A DNA stretch of 64,000 bases from Phoebastria nigripes (taxonomy: Eukaryota; Chordata; Aves; Procellariiformes; Diomedeidae), in NCBI GenBank assembly GCA_035582835.1, contig JAYKAV010001000.1:3388856-3452855 (forward strand), written 5' to 3'. This document shows, one piece after another, positions 60,001-64,000 of this stretch. The notes beneath the pieces were generated by a model that did not search any database, was not told where the DNA came from, and was given only the letters and a program-made list of their open reading frames with translations. The position numbers were made by a program, and so were the translations under genes. Numbering within the stretch: the stretch's first letter is position 1; the number at the start of each line of letters is the position of its first letter.

Positions 60001-62710
60001 GCTGAATTGCTATGAAGAGGTATAAAAAAGAACATATGCGTGAAAGAAAAGGTTTCAAGTTTGTGGGCAATTAAAGGGAAAATAGCATGTTCTTTTTTCT
60101 CAGCTGATTTACTAGCAGATGCTTCAGCACATGACAGACATACCCAGAATTCTTTTAGCCCCTCCAAACTAACAAACTCCACAAAACTACATTTAGGTAG
60201 GAAAGTTTGGGATTGCCCTTGTTGACAACAGTCCACGTTCAAAGCCAGGCATAACATGAAACTACATCTTGAACGCAACTTTCTGTTGTCCAACTTGAAT
60301 CTTATGCACTACATACTTGGGAAGTGTTACATCCCAAAGATTTTCTTTTGGAATGGAACTCCTTCCTGGGACCCCAATCCTACTAACACTTACTTGTATA
60401 CTTAAATTTAATGCTATGTGCATTTTTCCCCACAGGATCAGAAAATTTCTCTTTTCACAAAATAGTTACATTCCATCAATTCTGATCTAGAATAACAACA
60501 TGTACTTGAAGCACTTGAATTTGAGGTTTTCATGCAGGAATATTTAGATGAATTAACATGGTAAAAAAATAGTTTGTATATAAACCCAACTTTTCGTAAC
60601 ATTTATGCCTCTTTGGCCTAAAACAGAAAAGACATTCCAAGCAATTTTTAGAAAGAANCACATACTACAGTCTGCAGAGCTGATAAGTATACTAACACTG
60701 GCACAGCTGAGTTCAAACTTGAGTGCCTACAGTCATACCACCACGGGATTTATGCTGATCAGATTTCATAAACTCATTTCCCAGTGCTATGGGAGATCCC
60801 GTGCTGCTGGAGGTGCTGAGTTTTGGCTAGAACATAGAACAGGTCACTTTTTTGCAACAGNAGTGATGTTAGCCCAGCTGTATTAAGGCCCTTACACATA
60901 CTGAAACCAAGCAAAACCCCCCACAGTCACACATAATAATGTTTTGTGAATAAAATGCATTATGCCCGAGGGAGGGAGAATAAAGACTACATGTTTCAGT
61001 TCACTTTGACCACTTCAGTCAAACTTGCATATAAACTCAAAACCAAGTGTTGTTTCATCCACAGAGAGTAGAACAAACTGTATTGTATTACTGGGTTATG
61101 GAAATATTTAAGTATTTTCAAAGCCTTGGTTTCAACATAGATAGAATCCTCATTTAATCACTTCTAGTTATTAAATATTACCTGTCCTAATACTACTGTC
61201 AAGTCTGAATTAGACAAATCATTTTTCACTCTGGGTTTCAACTGTTGTATCATGATACGATGCCTTAGTGCAGTTGCTGCATTGTATTCTCAAGGCAGTT
61301 GCACTAAAATAGGAAGGAGAGTTACACATATTTTTGTGACTCCTAGAATTTCTTCTAGTGTCAAAGACTAGATCAGTGTCTCATAAATCTTAGATAGTGT
61401 TTCAGTAAAATATCAGATAGTGTTACTGTACACAAGGATGACTCCCTGGAGAGGTCTGAAAAATGACTCCATTTGCTTTTGCTGAAGTTCCCTGTACAAA
61501 TTCAACGACTGATGCAAACTAACACTCCTCCACTTGCCAGCTTCATCATAAAGCTCAGGAGTCAAAGGAGCACGGAAGGCAATACAAAGCTGCCAGTGTG
61601 TTTCAGTCATGCATTTTTGGAAAGCGCTGAACACAGCTTGACAGCGTATCTCCTAGCATCAGTTCTGCTATGGCAGGTATCCTCCATTTTTAAAGCCTAC
61701 TATCAGTGTCAAAAGCCTGATGTTTATAAAGCCTTGAAAACAGATGCTCCACTTTGAGTTAATAATCTGATTTAATCAATATAATGATGGAAATTTTGTG
61801 GTTCTACCACCTAATGTCTTTCACCTTTTATTACAAACCCACAAGCCAGAAGGCACTCAGCTGAATAAACACAATAGGCACCATGTTACTATTCTGATAT
61901 GCTATGAATCATATACAAATTATGCTTTAGCACGTTAGAATCTATAAGGCAAGCCTGTAGCTTGCTCTCTCGTATTCACAACTCATGACATATGAATGCA
62001 CTAACTGTAGAGTCTCAATCCCACATCAGTAACTGACAAATGTGTAAAGCAAAAATGAACTATAGGTCTTTTTATACAGATAAAGAAAAAAAAATAATCA
62101 AGAAATAATTCTAAATGAAACTATTAAGAGACAACAACTTGATTAACTATTCTTCCAGAGTCATTCATTATATGAAATAAAAATTCATCATCACTATGCA
62201 CAATTGCACAAACGTCCACTAATCAACAGGAAAAAAAAATTTCCAAAGAAATAAATTTAGGCTACAGATCCCATTATTTGCATCAACTTGCAAGTATTTG
62301 GGGATATTTCCGAGTTTTAAATACTTGGTTGTTTCCAACAGACTGAATGAAAACTAAACAAAAATATTTTTAAAAAGTGTCCTACTCTCATACACTCCCA
62401 ATAAGTGACATATTCTGCTAAAAATACAGCAGGGTATAAGTGCATTATTAGTACAAAATAAAATACATTTGGCAGACTGCACCATTCTATACATGTCTTC
62501 GTAATATCAAAGTTTCACTATAGAGCCACCTGTCTCTTGGACTCCCTTTTATTAATACATCTTTTTCTTATGGACNGTTTCAATTCCAGAAGTACAAAGG
62601 CTTCACAGCTCATTTCTTCTGGGCTTACTCCAAATTGTGTGTCAACCAAAAATGCTAGCATTTTGCCCTCTTTTGAAGCACTTAGCTTGCTGTTTTCACT
62701 TAGCTTTGGT

Positions 62711-62808
62711 AAGTCGCAAGTCCAGTACTAATTTTAACAGTGTATAATTTTAACAGTATAAATACCTAAGTTGCAAGTACAGTGCTAATTTTAACATTGT
62801 AAATACCT
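62711..62808. repeat. Imperfect tandem duplication
   Basis: A unit beginning AAGTCGCAAGTCCAGTACTA and ending TATAAATACCT (62711-62767) is followed directly by a second unit, AAGTTGCAAGTACAGTGCTA to GTAAATACCT (62768-62808). The second unit lacks an internal block of about 16 bases in which TAATTTTAACAG is itself repeated. Local slippage or duplication in a LONP2 intron. Confidence 0.8.
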
Positions 62809-64000
62809 CTCTCACTGGATTGAGATGTCTAATACAGTTTCTTTTTGTTCTTTGCTTTAATAGTAAAATGNTTCTTCTTATAGTATCAGGAGTTGTGCTC
62901 TGAACCTACTTTTTGTTTATTTTATCAGGAGGCTTGAAGAGCAGAATGACACTTTTTTTAATTCAGCAATCACATTAGATCTTTTAAGCACATTTTAGAC
63001 ACAGCTACACCCTTCAGTGCAAAGAAATACTTTAAAAATATGACTTGTCAAAATTACTATCAAAAAAGTGACAGCAGCAAAGACACCTGATATTGCTTGA
63101 TGCTAGCAAGCCTGGCCACGACAGCCCAAAGGCTCAGCATTCTCATTCAAGAGCAAGTTCAGGTATCACAGAAGTATCGACAAACTCAGTGTTTGACTTC
63201 AGAAAAATCCAGCACAGAGAAGAGAAGGTAGACAAGATGCACATAATATAAATGGAAAGCATTAATAAATATGTCTTAAAAGCTCTTCCTTTTAATATAG
63301 ATGGGATGATTTAAACTGCACAGTCATTCATGCATGCACAGCCACTGCTACTGTGAGAGTTCACTTTTTTAAGCCAAACATTCAGAGAAAACTGAGCAGA
63401 ATCCACTTAAGCAAATACTGATTTGTAGGCCAAATTCAATCTTCTGATATTAGTTTCCACAGACATTATGATGATCTTAGAAATCTCAACAAGGTAAAAG
63501 ACGATTTAATTTTCAGAAGGGAAATACTGAGTTAGGGAAAAAAGGCAAGGTAAGCTGAAAGACCATCAATAAACAGATTTCCAGAGACAAATTACAAAAG
63601 TTTTTACTATGGGTAAAACTCATCTTCATATACTCTTCTACTTAATACCGCTGTTTGTACAAATATCGGTTATATTTCCTCCCCCTAGGATTTACTCTCT
63701 GAAAGCAGGGGGCACCATTCAGACTTGTAAGCTGCCTTATTTTAAAGGAACAGATAATGAGTCTCCTTATTTGTCCTCCTCTAAACCAGTCCAGAACTAC
63801 TGTAGCTGTACAGATGTTAAAACTTAAAGTTTTTTTCCACATCGGCTTAGTTGTGGAATCTTTCAAAACATCAAACCAAGCAGGGTCTGTTTAGTATTTT
63901 AAGTTTGTGAGTATTCTGGAGCAAAAGTAAGCAGCCATTCTGCAGTTTTTGCTTTCCGGTGTCCTCTGGCACACAGTTGTTCTCTGAGAGACTGGCAGTA

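Larger units (their letters stand above)
55998..64000 (-). other. LONP2: LONP2 intron continuing past the window edge
   Basis: Eight kilobases of AT-rich DNA with no further LONP2 exon that I can recognise. The AAA+ sensor and lid exons expected upstream are therefore probably beyond 64000. It contains a CR1 tail at 56951-57053, a GC-richer patch at 56.65-56.9 kb and an imperfect tandem duplication at 62711-62808. A very short exon could have escaped me. Confidence 0.65.

Noticed and set aside
1..64000. CRISPR arrays, operons, prophage, tRNA or rRNA genes
   Set aside because: The window is vertebrate nuclear DNA. No regularly spaced repeats, tRNA cloverleaf or rRNA-like sequence was found on reading.
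1..64000. Isolated single N positions as biological signal
   Set aside because: They are scattered singly through noncoding DNA, with none in the SIAH1 or LONP2 exons. They look like unresolved or heterozygous base calls.

Overview
This window is vertebrate nuclear DNA, almost certainly from a bird. It is AT-rich and gene-poor, with introns, CpG islands and CR1 LINE remnants, one of which ends in the tandem ATTCTATG-type tail typical of avian CR1. Repeat density is low, which fits a bird better than a turtle or crocodilian. Two genes can be recognised, arranged tail to tail: SIAH1 on the + strand and the last four coding exons of LONP2 on the - strand. From memory, this matches the amniote order N4BP1-SIAH1-LONP2; I found no N4BP1 exon here.

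Layout: 1-18480 is intergenic DNA with a CR1 scrap, a degraded older CR1 block, two A/C-only tracts and a perfect hairpin. A short inverted-repeat relic lies at 18484-18592. A large CpG island at about 18840-20165 looks like a distal SIAH1 promoter with two consensus splice donors. 20166-34260 is probably SIAH1 5' intron, with no coding exon seen. A second CpG island, about 34265-34870, is interrupted by a 140-base N gap. It leads straight into a short coding exon (34884-34974) that encodes the 30-residue N-terminal extension of the long SIAH1 isoform. After a 3.2 kb intron, one exon carries the complete 282-residue SIAH1 protein (38193-39041), followed by its 3' UTR.

From 39.6 to 44.3 kb lies the tail-to-tail spacer. 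LONP2 then runs leftward in exons 55855-55997, 48008-48215, 46468-46658 and 44403-44624. These give the linker and the whole S16 protease domain, with the Ser/Lys dyad in correct spacing, and end in the peroxisomal signal SKL. The first ~600 codons (N-terminal and AAA+ domains) lie beyond the right edge of the window.

The two proteins act separately: SIAH1 is a RING E3 ubiquitin ligase and LONP2 a peroxisomal ATP-dependent protease. Their link here is positional. I found no undescribed biological system. The items most worth a second look are the conserved long-isoform SIAH1 exon with an overlapping upstream ORF, the paired CpG-island promoters with a predicted G-quadruplex beside the assembly gap, and a set of ancient transposon relics with terminal inverted repeats.
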